Below, piece by piece: positions 63,861 through 64,000 of a stretch of 64,000 nucleotides of DNA. Origin of the DNA: Shimia sp. (GTDB lineage: Bacteria; Pseudomonadota; Alphaproteobacteria; Rhodobacterales; Rhodobacteraceae). Below the pieces are notes generated by a model, which had not been told where the DNA came from, searched no databases, and saw only the letters and a list, made by a program, of their open reading frames with translations. A program made the translations under genes and the position numbers. The stretch is from assembly GCA_024224295.1 (NCBI GenBank), contig JAAENN010000265.1, forward strand, positions 1-64,000. Direction: 5' to 3'. Position 1 is the first letter of the stretch, and each line of letters starts with the position of its first letter.

Positions 63861-64000
63861 ATGAATGCGCGCTTTGTGATGACCGAGACTGCTGTCCAGT
63901 ATCAGGGTCTTGCCCCCTTTGGCGCAGGCGCACGCAATGTCATTCAATCCGTGGACCAAATGGGCGATGCCTTTGTCAGCCTGCACGTCACCGGCTCTGG
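63861..64000 (+). CDS. Unrecognised protein, 5' part only
   Basis: An ORF beginning at ATG 63861 with TAGGAG about 8 bases upstream stays open for 46 codons to the window edge; it is absent from the ORF track because it is cut. The visible part reads MNARFVMTETAVQYQGLAP, then GAGARNVIQSVDQMGDAFVSL. I do not recognise the family. No signal peptide. The preceding CtrA box, terminator and palindrome suggest a regulated gene. Confidence 0.55.
   Translation, partial: MNARFVMTETAVQYQGLAPFGAGARNVIQSVDQMGDAFVSLHVTGS

Noticed and set aside
1-64000. CRISPR arrays, insertion sequences, prophage genes, rRNA
   Set aside because: No regularly spaced repeats, transposase, integrase or phage structural genes and no rRNA sequence were recognised.

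Overview
The window looks like a piece of chromosome from a marine alphaproteobacterium of the Rhodobacterales (Roseobacter group). The evidence is the gene content: a complete beta-hydroxyaspartate-cycle locus (bhcABCD with divergent bhcR), a membrane urate hydroxylase PuuD with UraH, the order tolQRAB-pal-cpoB-tilS-ftsH, fhs and folD as neighbours, a tripartite tricarboxylate transporter beside a sugar-acid operon, and NnrS. No insertion sequence, prophage, CRISPR array or rRNA is visible. One tRNA gene (Arg, UCU) is present. The organism assignment is inferred from gene content and order, not from a search.

Layout. 1-7.6 kb: acs (only the very end is cut by the window edge), an OprB-like porin, a secreted amidohydrolase with a divergent AraC regulator, and an orphan possibly related to FabMG enoyl reductases. 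8-11.7 kb: a fatty acid hydroxylase-like membrane enzyme, a DUF4856 protein, bacterioferritin and its [2Fe-2S] partner Bfd. 11.7-12.5 kb: poorly coding DNA with tRNA-Arg. 12.5-20.9 kb: a minus-strand operon tctCBA, enolase-superfamily dehydratase, DHDPS-family dehydratase, GntR regulator, pdxA-like dehydrogenase (frameshifted) and ketoglutarate-semialdehyde-type ALDH. It reads as uptake of a sugar acid and its conversion to 2-oxoglutarate. A perfect 18-bp palindrome with the core TTGGTATACCAA in front of tctC is the probable GntR operator.

21-26 kb: purine salvage and catabolism (NCS2 permease, guanine deaminase, UraH, PuuD). 26.5-32 kb: bhcABCD and bhcR, which together assimilate glyoxylate to oxaloacetate. 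Purine breakdown through allantoin ends in glyoxylate, so the two neighbouring loci may be functionally linked. 32-34 kb: gluconokinase and 6-phosphogluconate dehydrogenase. 34-37 kb: fhs, a small chorismate mutase and folD. 37-38 kb: a MOSC protein. 38-47 kb: ftsH, tilS and the Tol-Pal envelope system with YbgC. 47-50.7 kb: an MscS-type channel, a CDGSH/glutamate-synthase fusion and an unrecognised protein.

50.7-54.5 kb: PfkB kinase, D-lyxose/D-mannose isomerase, an SDR and glycerate 2-kinase on the minus strand. 54.7-62.3 kb: a tightly overlapping plus-strand operon of LysR, hyuA, hyuB, a FAD amine/amino-acid oxidase, an HpcH aldolase and a uronate-dehydrogenase-like enzyme. Its substrate is not obvious and it is the most interesting uncharacterised pathway here. 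The window ends with nnrS, an intergenic region that combines a perfect CtrA box with a strongly structured candidate RNA ending in an intrinsic terminator, and the first 46 codons of an unrecognised gene.

Many ORF-track starts were moved to internal codons that have a Shine-Dalgarno sequence, overlap the upstream stop, or match the usual family N terminus. Several genes use GTG or TTG starts (oprB-like, GntR, gntK, tilS, tolA, ftsH).
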